From JAVKSL01 sp039583695 (GTDB lineage Bacteria; Actinomycetota; Acidimicrobiia; Acidimicrobiales; JAJPHD01), in NCBI GenBank assembly GCA_039583695.1, contig JAVKSL010000014.1, positions 1 to 43,211 on the forward strand: DNA of 43,211 bases, given 5' to 3'. The notes beneath the pieces are model-generated. The model was given only the letters and a program-made list of their open reading frames with translations, did not search any database and had not been told where the DNA came from. The position numbers and the translations under genes are program-made. Of this stretch, positions 24,934 through 32,925 are shown in pieces. Positions within the stretch are counted from its first letter, which is position 1; every line of letters starts with the position of its first letter.

Positions 24934-26538
24934 TCAATCTGGCGCAAGGACGTCGTGGGTTTCGTCGGAGCGCTGGGGGCGCGATGCGATCTGGGCGATA
25001 TCCCAGCTTCCCACATCCCAAGGGCTCTTGGCCATCTTGGGGATGTCCAGCTCCTCGAGGAGGGGGCCCCGCCAGGACTTCCACGCCCAGAACCCGGCAA
25101 CCAGCAGCCCAACCGCCAGGTAGGGCGCTGCCGGCGCGCTGAACAAGGAAGACCCGGCGGGGCCCAGGACGAAACCGAACCCGGCCAACGTCGCCACCAG
25201 CACCCACGATCGCTGCGTGGCCGGCCAGGCAGCCAGCAACGTGATGCTCCAGGTCAGATACCACGGCCAGGTGATAGGTCCCACCACGACCACGGCCAAG
25301 AGGGTCAATCCAAGGCACAGGACCAGGTTGTCGCGGCGGGTTCGCCAGAGGAGGTAAATCCCCGCCACGCCCGCCAAGCCGAGTCCCGCAATCCGGAACG
25401 CGCTCACCACAAAAATATGGGGTGGCCCGATATCCAGGGCATGGAGCAGGGATGCCGCCGCGATCCCCAGCGCGGTGGAAGGGGTGACCGTCACCACCAC
25501 CTGGCCCGGCGTCGACAGGGCGCTGAACGAAAGCCAGCCCCAGCCGAGCCCGGTCGCCACCGTTACCCCCACGAACACCGCGGCCATCGCCGCTCCACCG
25601 GCTACAAGAACCTTGGCCTTGGACGCCGGAGCAGCCTGCTCGCGCGCCCAAGCAACCGCGATGAAAACCACACCCGCCGCAGCGGGGAGCTTGATCGTGG
25701 CCGCAACTGCGCAAAGGACGATGCCGAGCAGGGGGCGGCGCTCCATCGACAGGGTGACACCAGCCACGAGCAGCCCGGCCATCAGGGCGTCGTTGTGACC
25801 CGCAGCCACCAGGCTCAACAGGACCAGGGGGCTCAATACCGCCAGCCACGCTGCGCGTCCGGAATCGGATCCAAGCAGGCGCGCAAGCCGTGGCACATAC
25901 AGCGCGATCAGGCCCACACCAACCACCTCGAGCAGGCGCAAGTCTATGACCGCCCCAACAAGACTGCTCGCCCCGCCCGTGACCAGGCTCGCCAGGGTGA
26001 TGAACGTCGGCCCGTACGGGGACACGGTGAAGCGCCACACCGGCGCGACTGCGCTGGCCAGCCCTGGGTGCCCCCATACCCCGAGGACGCCTGGACCGTA
26101 CACGTAGGGGTTCAGTCCAACCGTGGGTAACAGCCCCTGGCCGGCATAGCTGTAGATGTCGCGGCTGAACATCGGGGGCCCCAGCACCAGGGGCAGGACC
26201 CACATGACCGCCACCACGCAGATCGAGCGGGGAGACACCCCACGCAGGCGCCGGCCGAGCGCGAGCCACGAGACCGACAGCGTGATCATCCCCACGTAGA
26301 AGATGACCAGGTTACCGAGATGACCACCGTTCGGGGGGATCCGAAAGACGTACCACCACTTGGTGGCCGGGCCATCGTTGGCCATGATCAGTGAGGGGGC
26401 GGCCAAGGCCATGGCGAGAGTGGAAGCCATGCCGATGAGGGGCCAGCGCCACCCGAGGGTTCCCGTCAAAGGATTCGGTTTGCTGGCGAGGCTCGGACCT
26501 GGGGCGTGTTGGGCGTCATGGGTCTGCACTGGTTGCAT
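24934..26538 (-). CDS. Polyprenol-phosphate-dependent mannosyltransferase, MptB-like (GT-C)
   Basis: 534 residues from ATG 26538. Multi-pass membrane glycosyltransferase, about 12-13 hydrophobic segments, which moves sugars from a lipid donor onto cell-envelope glycolipids outside the membrane. Typical features are the acidic loop motif MFSRDIYSYAGQG, GLNPYVYGPG and WRFTVSPYGPTF, and GHNDALMAG further on. The closest known group is actinobacterial alpha-1,6-mannosyltransferase MptB. The reading frame extends upstream of the ATG through low-complexity DNA that does not look coding, so the shorter start is used. Operon with the GT2 gene. Confidence 0.85.
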   Translation of the reverse strand: MQPVQTHDAQHAPGPSLASKPNPLTGTLGWRWPLIGMASTLAMALAAPSLIMANDGPATKWWYVFRIPPNGGHLGNLVIFYVGMITLSVSWLALGRRLRGVSPRSICVVAVMWVLPLVLGPPMFSRDIYSYAGQGLLPTVGLNPYVYGPGVLGVWGHPGLASAVAPVWRFTVSPYGPTFITLASLVTGGASSLVGAVIDLRLLEVVGVGLIALYVPRLARLLGSDSGRAAWLAVLSPLVLLSLVAAGHNDALMAGLLVAGVTLSMERRPLLGIVLCAVAATIKLPAAAGVVFIAVAWAREQAAPASKAKVLVAGGAAMAAVFVGVTVATGLGWGWLSFSALSTPGQVVVTVTPSTALGIAAASLLHALDIGPPHIFVVSAFRIAGLGLAGVAGIYLLWRTRRDNLVLCLGLTLLAVVVVGPITWPWYLTWSITLLAAWPATQRSWVLVATLAGFGFVLGPAGSSLFSAPAAPYLAVGLLVAGFWAWKSWRGPLLEELDIPKMAKSPWDVGSWDIAQIASRPQRSDETHDVLAPD

Positions 26539-26755
26539 AAACCTCGTCGTTACGGGCCGGTCGGAGCCAGTTTGGGTTTTGGCTCGCAGCGGCTCTAGGC
26601 GGGGGAACGCGACGATCCTACCCGAGACAGCCTCAGCACGCTCGTCGCCCGGAGAATGTCCTCCGAGCCTTGCTGGCCTCCCTGGCCTCCCTGGCCTCCC
26701 TGGCCTCCCTGGCCGTGATGATGCGCCGATGCGAGGGATCTGGCAAGATGCGCCC
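26539..26755. promoter_or_regulatory. Divergent intergenic region with 9-bp tandem repeat
   Basis: 217 bp between the mannosyltransferase and the small membrane protein gene. Holds about 4.5 copies of ggcctccct (about 26674-26714), half the 18-bp period seen in coding repeats. No clear promoter was recognised. Confidence 0.55.
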
Positions 26756-27154
26756 ATGACGCTGAGCAAGACGGCCCTGGCCCTGGCCCGCAACGCTGCC
26801 CGGATGCTGGCAGGACTGCGCCTCCTGCTTGGGGTGGTCGCATTCGCTGCGCCCACCAAGCTGGCCCGCGGCTGGGTGGGGGCCGAGGCAGCTGAGGGGA
26901 ATGGCAAGGTGCTGGCGAGGGCAATGGGCGGTCGCGACCTGGCGCTGGGGCTGGGTGCGATACTGGCCCTGGCCGGCTCGGGACCTTCCCGGGGCTGGCT
27001 GGAGGCGGGCGGGCTGGCCGATGCCGGGGATGTGACCGCCAGCTTGCTCGCCTGGAGACGGCTCCCGCCCAAGGGCCGCTGGGCTGTCCTCGCCCTGGCT
27101 GGTGGCAGCGTGATTGCCTCGGCAGGGCTGGCCCGGTTGGTGGACCAAGCCTGA
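26756..27154 (+). CDS. Small membrane protein of unknown function
   Basis: 132 residues from ATG 26756; an in-frame ATG 26 nt upstream is also possible. Three to four hydrophobic segments (about 17-32, 57-75, 100-125) with an RAMGGRDLALGLG motif resembling small DUF4267-type membrane proteins, a weak resemblance only. High third-position GC supports coding. Lies 73 nt upstream of zwf, which has its own promoter-like TAGTCT. Confidence 0.65.
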   Translation: MTLSKTALALARNAARMLAGLRLLLGVVAFAAPTKLARGWVGAEAAEGNGKVLARAMGGRDLALGLGAILALAGSGPSRGWLEAGGLADAGDVTASLLAWRRLPPKGRWAVLALAGGSVIASAGLARLVDQA

Positions 27155-27215
27155 GCCCAACCCGGAGTGCGCGGCGAGATCGATGCCGCGATATGCGGGC
27201 TGTACGCCTGGGTTC

Positions 27216-27227
27216 TAGTCTGGCACC
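27216..27227 (+). promoter_or_regulatory. Leaderless-type promoter of zwf
   Basis: TAGTCT at 27216-27221 followed by 6 nt and ATG 27228; no ribosome site in between. Confidence 0.45.
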
Positions 27228-28628
27228 ATGAGCCGTCGAGGCGCGGGGCACGCGGATGCACTGGTCTTCTTCGGGGCCACAGGAGATCTGGCACGCAAGC
27301 AGATCTTCCCCGCCCTGGCGGCGATGGTGGGCAAGGGCCACCTTTCGATCCCCGTGATCGGGGTGGCCAAGGCTGGCTGGGGCCGGGAACAGCTCCTCGA
27401 CCGGGCCAGGGACAGCCTCGCTGAGCATGGCGTGACCGACGAGGCAGTCTTCGACGAGCTGGCCGGCCTGATGCGCTACGTGGACGGCGATTACGAGGAC
27501 CCGGACACCTTTGCCCGGCTGCGCAACGAGTTGGGACAGGCCAGGCATCCAGTCCACTACCTCGCCATCCCGCCGTCGCTGTTCACCTCGGTGGTTCGCT
27601 CCCTCGAGGCTTCCGGATCGGCCGCTGGGGCACGGGTGGTGGTCGAGAAGCCATTTGGCCATGACCTGGCGTCTGCCGAGGCACTCAACGAGGTGCTGCA
27701 TTCGGCCTTCCCGGAGAGCTCGATCTTTCGCATCGATCACTACCTGGGCAAGGAGGCGGTGCTGAACCTTCTTTACTTCCGCTTCGCCAACTCCTTCCTG
27801 GAGCCGATCTGGAACCGCACCCACGTGGCGTCGGTGCAGGTGACCATGGCCGAGAGCTTTGGTGTGGCCGGGCGGGGGGCCTTCTACGACCACACCGGAG
27901 CGATGCGCGACGTGGTGCAAAACCACATGCTCCAGGTGGTCTCGTTGCTGGCAATGGAGCCGCCCGCTGGCTACGGACACGAGGACATCCGCGACGAGAC
28001 CGCCAAGGTCCTGCGCGCCATGCCCACGCTTCGCCCCTCTCAGGTGGTGAGAGGCCAGTTCGCCGGATATCGCCAGGAGGACGGCGTGTCGCCGGGCTCC
28101 GACGTGGAGACCTTCGCCGCCCTCCGACTCCACGTCGACACGTGGCGCTGGGCGGGAGTGCCTTTCTACATCCGGGCCGGCAAGTGCTTACCGGTGACGG
28201 CGACTGAGGTGCTGGTCCGGCTGCGCAAGCCACCGGAGGCGGTGCTCGGCGAGAGCCGCACGTCGCCCCCCAACCACATAAGGTTCCGCCTCAGCCCGGA
28301 CATCGCCATCGCCTTGGCTTCCCGGATCAAGCAGCCCGGCGAGGCGATGGTCGGCCAGGACGTGGAGCTGGCCTTTCACGAGGTGTCAGCGCCCACCGCT
28401 CTGGCGCCCTACGAGCGTCTTCTGGGCGACGCATTAGCTGGCGACGCATCCATCTTCGCCCGCCAGGATGCCGTTGAAGCAGCCTGGCGGGTGGTGGACA
28501 AGGTTCTCGATGGCGCGACGGCGGCGCACCCCTACGAGCCGGGCACATGGGGTCCGGTCGAAGCCGACAAGTTGATGCGCGACCACGGCGGCTGGCACGA
28601 CCCGGCGATGGCGGAGACAAGGGCTTGA
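27228..28628 (+). CDS. zwf: Glucose-6-phosphate 1-dehydrogenase
   Basis: First step of the oxidative pentose phosphate pathway, glucose-6-phosphate to 6-phosphogluconolactone with NAD(P)+. 466 residues, slightly short for the family. N-terminal Rossmann motif FFGATGDLARKQ, conserved VVVEKPFGHDL, the active-site signature FRIDHYLGKE, then FANSFLEPIWNR, DHTGAMRDVVQNHMLQ and PFYIRAGKCL near the C-terminal part. Overlaps rpiA by 4 nt (TTGA). The later pathway enzymes gnd and pgl and the activator opcA are not in this window. Confidence 0.96.
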   Translation: MSRRGAGHADALVFFGATGDLARKQIFPALAAMVGKGHLSIPVIGVAKAGWGREQLLDRARDSLAEHGVTDEAVFDELAGLMRYVDGDYEDPDTFARLRNELGQARHPVHYLAIPPSLFTSVVRSLEASGSAAGARVVVEKPFGHDLASAEALNEVLHSAFPESSIFRIDHYLGKEAVLNLLYFRFANSFLEPIWNRTHVASVQVTMAESFGVAGRGAFYDHTGAMRDVVQNHMLQVVSLLAMEPPAGYGHEDIRDETAKVLRAMPTLRPSQVVRGQFAGYRQEDGVSPGSDVETFAALRLHVDTWRWAGVPFYIRAGKCLPVTATEVLVRLRKPPEAVLGESRTSPPNHIRFRLSPDIAIALASRIKQPGEAMVGQDVELAFHEVSAPTALAPYERLLGDALAGDASIFARQDAVEAAWRVVDKVLDGATAAHPYEPGTWGPVEADKLMRDHGGWHDPAMAETRA

Positions 28629-29410
28629 GCACCTCGCCGCGGTCGAGCAACGCCGGGTCGCCGGCGGGAGCCGGGTCGCCGGCGGGAGCCGGGTCGCCGG
28701 CGGGAGCCGGGTCGCCGGCGGAAGACCCGGTCGCTGAGGCCAAGGCCCGAGCAGCGGTGTGGGCGGCGGACCTGGTGGAGGCACACATGGTGGTAGGGCT
28801 GGGCACGGGCAGCACCGCGATCATCGCGGTGCGCAGGATCGCCGAGCGCCTGGGCAATGGCACTCTCAGCGACATCGTGGCTATCCCCAGCTCTAGGGTT
28901 ACCGCGGCCGAGGCGGCTTCGCTCGGCATCGCCCTGGCCAGCCTGGAGGAGCACCCGGTGATCGACCTCACCATCGACGGGGCCGACGAGGTTGACCCCT
29001 CGCTGAACTTGATCAAGGGCGGCGGCGGGGCATTGCTGCGGGAGAAGATCGTGGCCCAGGCGAGCCGGCGCGAGGTGATAGTCGTGGACGCGGCCAAGTG
29101 CTCGCCTCAGCTCGGGACACGGTTCTACCTACCCGTCGAGGTGGTCGACTTCGGGTGGCGCCCGGAGGCGGACTTCCTGGAGTCACTGGGGGGTCCGGCC
29201 ACCCTGCGCCGACGTTCCGACGGCACGGCCCTGCGAACCGACCAGGGCAACTGGATACTCGACTGGAGCCACGGGGTCGTGGACGACCCAGAGGCCCTCG
29301 AGGCGCGGTTGCTGGGGCGCGCCGGAGTCGTTGAGGTGGGCCTATTTTGCGGGCTCACCAGTGACCTGGTGATCGGAACCCCAACCGGAATCGAGCACCG
29401 CACGAGCTAG
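28625..29410 (+). CDS. rpiA: Ribose-5-phosphate isomerase A
   Basis: Interconverts ribulose-5-phosphate and ribose-5-phosphate. 261 residues from TTG 28625, overlapping the zwf stop. Motifs GLGTGSTA, TIDGADEVDPSLNLIKGGGGALLREKI and the C-terminal GLFCGLTSDLVIGT are intact. The first 36 residues are an extra Ala/Gly/Ser/Pro tail made largely of four 18-bp units (AGSPAG) not found in normal RpiA. The last codons and stop are part of a 20-bp duplication (29391-29430). Confidence 0.94.
   Translation: MSTSPRSSNAGSPAGAGSPAGAGSPAGAGSPAEDPVAEAKARAAVWAADLVEAHMVVGLGTGSTAIIAVRRIAERLGNGTLSDIVAIPSSRVTAAEAASLGIALASLEEHPVIDLTIDGADEVDPSLNLIKGGGGALLREKIVAQASRREVIVVDAAKCSPQLGTRFYLPVEVVDFGWRPEADFLESLGGPATLRRRSDGTALRTDQGNWILDWSHGVVDDPEALEARLLGRAGVVEVGLFCGLTSDLVIGTPTGIEHRTS
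28652..28723 (+). repeat. 18-bp tandem repeat in rpiA (AGSPAG hexapeptide)
   Basis: Unit gccgggtcgccggcggga, three perfect copies at 28652, 28670 and 28688 and a fourth at 28706 with the last base changed. In frame near the N-terminus of RpiA. Confidence 0.95.
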
Positions 29411-29430
29411 TCGAGCACCACACGAGCTAG
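29391..29430 (+). repeat. 20-bp tandem duplication over the rpiA stop codon
   Basis: tcgagcaccgcacgagctag (29391-29410, ending in the rpiA TAG) is repeated at 29411-29430 with one change. The second copy lies just ahead of the pgi ribosome site. Confidence 0.9.
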
Positions 29431-29438
29431 GAGCACAA

Positions 29439-31160
29439 ATGTCAGCAAAGGACGCACCGGCGGCGGAGGACGCACCGGCGGCGGAAGACGCACCGGCGGC
29501 GGAAGACGCACCGGCGGCGGAGGCCGATACCGCGCCGGACACCGCGTGGCAGGCCCTGGAGAGACACGCCCGCCAGGCCACCGAGCTCCGGCTCGGCGAG
29601 CTGTTCGCTGCCGATCCCGCCCGCGGCGAGCGCATGGCCGCCGAGGCCTGTGGGGTGTACCTGGACTACTCCAAGAACCTGCTCACCGACGAGACCCTTG
29701 ACCTGCTGGTCGAGCTCGCGGAGCGCCGCGGCCTGGCCCAGCGGATCGCCGCGATGTTCGCCGCCGAACGGATCAACACCTCCGAGGATCGCGCCGTGCT
29801 TCACGTGGCCCTGCGCGCGCCCAAAACTGAGTCGATCCTCCTGGAAGGTACCGACGTCGTGGCCGAGGTCCACGCGGTCCTGGACCGCATGGAGTCGTTC
29901 TCCGATGCCGTGCGCTCGGGCGCCTGGCGCGGCCACACCAACAAGCCGATCCACAACGTGGTCAACATCGGGATCGGTGGTTCCGACCTGGGGCCGGCCA
30001 TGGCGTACGAGGCGCTCAAGGCATATTCCGACCGCGACAAAGTATTCCGTTTCATCTCCAACATCGACGGGGCGGATGTGATCGAGGCGACCAGGGACCT
30101 CGACCCGGCCGAGACCCTGTTCATCGTGTGCTCCAAGAGCTGGCATACCAAAGAGACCCTGGCCAACGCCAACAGCGCCCGGCAATGGCTGCTTGCCGGG
30201 CTCGGTGGCGACGCCGCCGCGATCGAACGACACTTCGTGGCGGTATCCACCAACGCAAAAGGGGTCTCAGCCTTCGGCATCGACACCGCCAACATGTTCG
30301 GGTTCTGGGACTGGGTTGGCGGCCGCTACTCGATGGACTCCGCGGTAGGCCTCTCGCTGATGATCGCCATCGGTCCGCGCCACTTCAGGCAGATGCTGAA
30401 CGGGTTCCATGCCATGGACTGCCACTTCCGAAACGCCCCGCTCCGCTCCAACCTCCCCGTGCTGCTGGGACTGCTCTCAGTGTGGTACAACGACTTCCTG
30501 GGCGCGCAGAGCGTCGCGGTGCTCCCCTACAGCCGCTACCTGGCCCGCCTGCCCGCGTACCTCCAGCAGCTGGAGATGGAGTCCAACGGAAAGCATGTCG
30601 ACCTGAGCGGTCGGCAGGTCAGCGCCGATACCGGTCCAGTCATCTGGGGCGCTTCGGGCACCAACGGCCAGCACGCCTTCTACCAGCTGCTGCACCAGGG
30701 AACCCGGCTGGTGCCAGTGGAGCTCATAGGGTTCTGGCGCCCGGTCGAGGCTTTGGGGAACCATCACCACGAGCTCATGGCTAACATGTTCGCCCAAGCC
30801 GAGGGCCTGGCATTCGGGCGCAGCGAGGTTGAGCTGGCCGCAGCCGGTGTCCCCGAATGGCAGATCCCCTACCGGGTGTGCGAAGGCAACAGGCCGACCA
30901 CCTCGATCCTGACCGAGCGCCTCACCCCGCAGACTCTGGGAACCCTGATCGCCCTTTACGAGCACAAGGTCTTCACCCAGGGCGCCATATGGGGCATCGA
31001 CTCCTTCGACCAGTGGGGTGTGGAGCTGGGCAAGATCCTGGCTGACAAGATCGCCCCCGAGCTCGAGGGCGACAGACCTGCGCTGGCGCACGACAGCTCC
31101 ACCAGCTCCCTGATCCAGCACTACCGCCACGAGCACTCCACGTCCTCTAGCAGCGCTTGA
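29439..31160 (+). CDS. pgi: Glucose-6-phosphate isomerase
   Basis: Interconverts glucose-6-phosphate and fructose-6-phosphate. 573 residues. Signature motifs: INIGIGGSDLGP-like stretch (VNIGIGGSDLGPAMAYEAL), SKSWHTKET, FGFWDWVGGRYSMDSAVGL, the conserved GTNGQHAFYQLLHQGT, GNHHHELMAN and DSFDQWGVELGK. Residues 5-28 are four copies of DAPAAE from an 18-bp array and form an extra acidic N-terminal tail. Third gene of zwf-rpiA-pgi, linking glycolysis and the pentose phosphate pathway. AGGAG lies just before the ATG. Confidence 0.96.
   Translation: MSAKDAPAAEDAPAAEDAPAAEDAPAAEADTAPDTAWQALERHARQATELRLGELFAADPARGERMAAEACGVYLDYSKNLLTDETLDLLVELAERRGLAQRIAAMFAAERINTSEDRAVLHVALRAPKTESILLEGTDVVAEVHAVLDRMESFSDAVRSGAWRGHTNKPIHNVVNIGIGGSDLGPAMAYEALKAYSDRDKVFRFISNIDGADVIEATRDLDPAETLFIVCSKSWHTKETLANANSARQWLLAGLGGDAAAIERHFVAVSTNAKGVSAFGIDTANMFGFWDWVGGRYSMDSAVGLSLMIAIGPRHFRQMLNGFHAMDCHFRNAPLRSNLPVLLGLLSVWYNDFLGAQSVAVLPYSRYLARLPAYLQQLEMESNGKHVDLSGRQVSADTGPVIWGASGTNGQHAFYQLLHQGTRLVPVELIGFWRPVEALGNHHHELMANMFAQAEGLAFGRSEVELAAAGVPEWQIPYRVCEGNRPTTSILTERLTPQTLGTLIALYEHKVFTQGAIWGIDSFDQWGVELGKILADKIAPELEGDRPALAHDSSTSSLIQHYRHEHSTSSSSA
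29451..29522 (+). repeat. 18-bp tandem repeat in pgi (DAPAAE hexapeptide)
   Basis: Unit gacgcaccggcggcggag at 29451, 29469, 29487 and 29505; copies differ only at the last base (g or a). In frame directly after the first four codons. Confidence 0.95.
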
Positions 31161-31476
31161 CCGCTTGGTTGTTCACGGATGAGTCAACTCCAGGCTGGAA
31201 GCCCGCAGTTGGCGACGAGGGCGTCGAGTTGTCTGGTTCATGGCAACCTCCTCGCCGCCCGAGTCGTTAGCCCCGACCAGGCGGCATCGGTGGATCTCCG
31301 AGGAGAACGCTACCGAGCGACGGACCCGGCGAGACGAGTCCCTTACTCTCTCGCCGAGCGCGCTCCCGCTTCTGCCGAGCGAGTCAGACCCCCCGCACCC
31401 CGGCCCAACCCGCCGGGGGACCCTCGACGGTCTGAGGTTCGCTCGCTAACGCTAGCACGATAAAGCGCGCCTGTAA
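31161..31476. other. Convergent intergenic region with a three-part hairpin
   Basis: 316 bp between pgi (+) and the DUF3107 gene (-) without a credible gene. It contains the long stem-loop at 31379-31446, listed separately. The rest shows no promoter, repeat or RNA gene that I recognise. Confidence 0.6.
31379..31446. terminator. Long composite stem-loop between convergent genes
   Basis: Inner stem CCCCGGC (31398-31404) with GCCGGGG (31412-31418), loop of 7. Middle stem tcagacc (31384-31390) with ggtctga (31429-31435). Outer stem gcgag (31379-31383) with ctcgc (31442-31446), separated by a small bulge. No T-run. It may be a bidirectional terminator or part of a structured RNA. Confidence 0.5.
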
Positions 31477-31713
31477 CTACGAGAGGCCGAATCCAACCCT
31501 GCGCTCGTCACTGCTGGTGCCCACCTCGATATACGCGATCTTGTGGACCGGGATCCCGACGCGGCGGTCCCGGCGGTCGGTGAGCCAGAGCACGCCGTCA
31601 CCCTTCTCGAGCAGGCTGGATATCTCGGCGATCAGCTTGTCCCGCCCGGTGTCCTCCGGAATCTCTACCTCGAGCTCCTTGAGCGCCTGAGTGATACCTA
31701 TCCGCACATCCAC
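31477..31713 (-). CDS. DUF3107 family protein
   Basis: 78-residue actinobacterial small protein: MDVRIGITQALKELEVEI, LLEKGDGVLWLTDRRDRRVGIPVHKIAYIEVG and the C-terminal RRVGFG that is typical of this family. Function unknown. 42 nt downstream of the CaCA antiporter gene. Confidence 0.9.
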   Translation of the reverse strand: MDVRIGITQALKELEVEIPEDTGRDKLIAEISSLLEKGDGVLWLTDRRDRRVGIPVHKIAYIEVGTSSDERRVGFGLS

Positions 31714-31755
31714 GTTCCAGCTCCCTCTGTTGGTCCAGCGCCCATCGTAGGACGC

Positions 31756-32808
31756 TCATCCCCACCAGAAGGCCGTCGCTATCGCCGCGTACAGCCCGAG
31801 CAGCGCCACGCCTTCCATCCAAGTGGACTCGCCGTCGACGACCACAAAGGCAGTGACCACCACCGCCAGGCCCACCGAGGCAACCAGCAGGGAAGGAAAG
31901 ACCAGGGTGAGCGCCGCACCACCCACCAGCGGGCTCACCAGCACCAGCACCGGGATCAGGACCAGGGCGATCTGGAGCGGGCTCTGCAGGATCACGCTGA
32001 GGGCCAGGTCGGAGTGATTGCGAGCAGCCAGGGCGACCCCGACCGCGTTCTCAACTGCGTTGCCGGCAATGGCCACGATCACCAGGCCAACGAAGATGGG
32101 GCTGATCCCGAGGCTGTGAACCGCGGGGGTGAGGGAATCGACGAACCAGCTCGAAGCGGCGGCCGCTCCCGCGGCCGCCGATACCAGCAGCGCCAGGGTC
32201 AGCCCGAGGGGCCATCGGCCTTCCGAGGAGGCGTGGGAACTCTCCTGCCGAGCGCTCCCCAGGTCGGCAAGCAGGCTGAGCACGTAGACGACCAAGAGGA
32301 TGATCGCGGCTACGTCGGAGAGGACGCGTTCGTGGTGCGCAGCAGGCAGGTCGAGGCCTGAGGCGAGCGTGGGCACAATGAGCACCGCTACCGCCAAGAG
32401 CAGGAGGAGGCTGAGCAGCTTGGCCCGCTCGGCAGCGAAGCGCTGGGTCCCGTGGCGGACGCCGCCGACCACAAAAGCCAGACCGAGGACCAGAAGCACA
32501 TTGGCCAGGATCGAGCCGATGAGCGCCGCCCGCAGGACGCTGGTCAACCCGGCCCTGAGGGCAAAGATGCCAAAGGCAAGCTCGGGCATGTTGCCCAGCG
32601 CCCCCTGGATCGCCCCGGTGGCTCCCACCCCCAAACGGTCCCCCAGCGCTCCGACCGCCCGTCCCACCAGTGCCGCCAGCGCAGCGAGGGCCAGCGCGGC
32701 AACACCAAAGGCAACCGTGGATGGCGCCGAGCCGAAGTGAGTGCCGGCTGCGGCGGCGGTGAGCGCTGCCGCAAGCGCGATGAGTCTCCAGTCGCCCTTG
32801 GTCAGCAT
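31756..32808 (-). CDS. Calcium/proton (CaCA family) cation antiporter
   Basis: 350 residues from ATG 32808 (GTG 32814 possible). About 11 membrane helices arranged as two inverted halves, each with an alpha-repeat: GALGNMPELAFGIFALRAG in the first and AIAGNAVENAVGVALAARN in the second, the acidic residues (E in each) being the ion-binding ones of ChaA/VCX-type exchangers. Expected to export Ca2+ or another cation in exchange for H+. Likely co-transcribed with the DUF3107 gene. Confidence 0.9.
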   Translation of the reverse strand: MLTKGDWRLIALAAALTAAAAGTHFGSAPSTVAFGVAALALAALAALVGRAVGALGDRLGVGATGAIQGALGNMPELAFGIFALRAGLTSVLRAALIGSILANVLLVLGLAFVVGGVRHGTQRFAAERAKLLSLLLLLAVAVLIVPTLASGLDLPAAHHERVLSDVAAIILLVVYVLSLLADLGSARQESSHASSEGRWPLGLTLALLVSAAAGAAAASSWFVDSLTPAVHSLGISPIFVGLVIVAIAGNAVENAVGVALAARNHSDLALSVILQSPLQIALVLIPVLVLVSPLVGGAALTLVFPSLLVASVGLAVVVTAFVVVDGESTWMEGVALLGLYAAIATAFWWG

Positions 32809-32925
32809 CCGCACAGTCTGGCAGGTCGGCGGGAAGCGATCGCGGTTGTGCACCGGATCGGTAGCTAACTGCAATCGCTAAGGCTCGGGGTCGCCTCTGT
32901 CACACCCCGATGCGAGAATGGGGGC

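Noticed and set aside
24934..27294. Mannosyltransferase starting far upstream (786 codons)
   Set aside because: The upstream part crosses low-complexity repeat DNA and the opposite-strand small gene; ATG 26538 fits the family N-terminus.
31161..31476. tRNA, SRP RNA or RNase P RNA in the longest convergent gaps
   Set aside because: No T-loop GTTCGA-type sequence, cloverleaf or conserved RNase P/SRP core was found here or elsewhere in the window.
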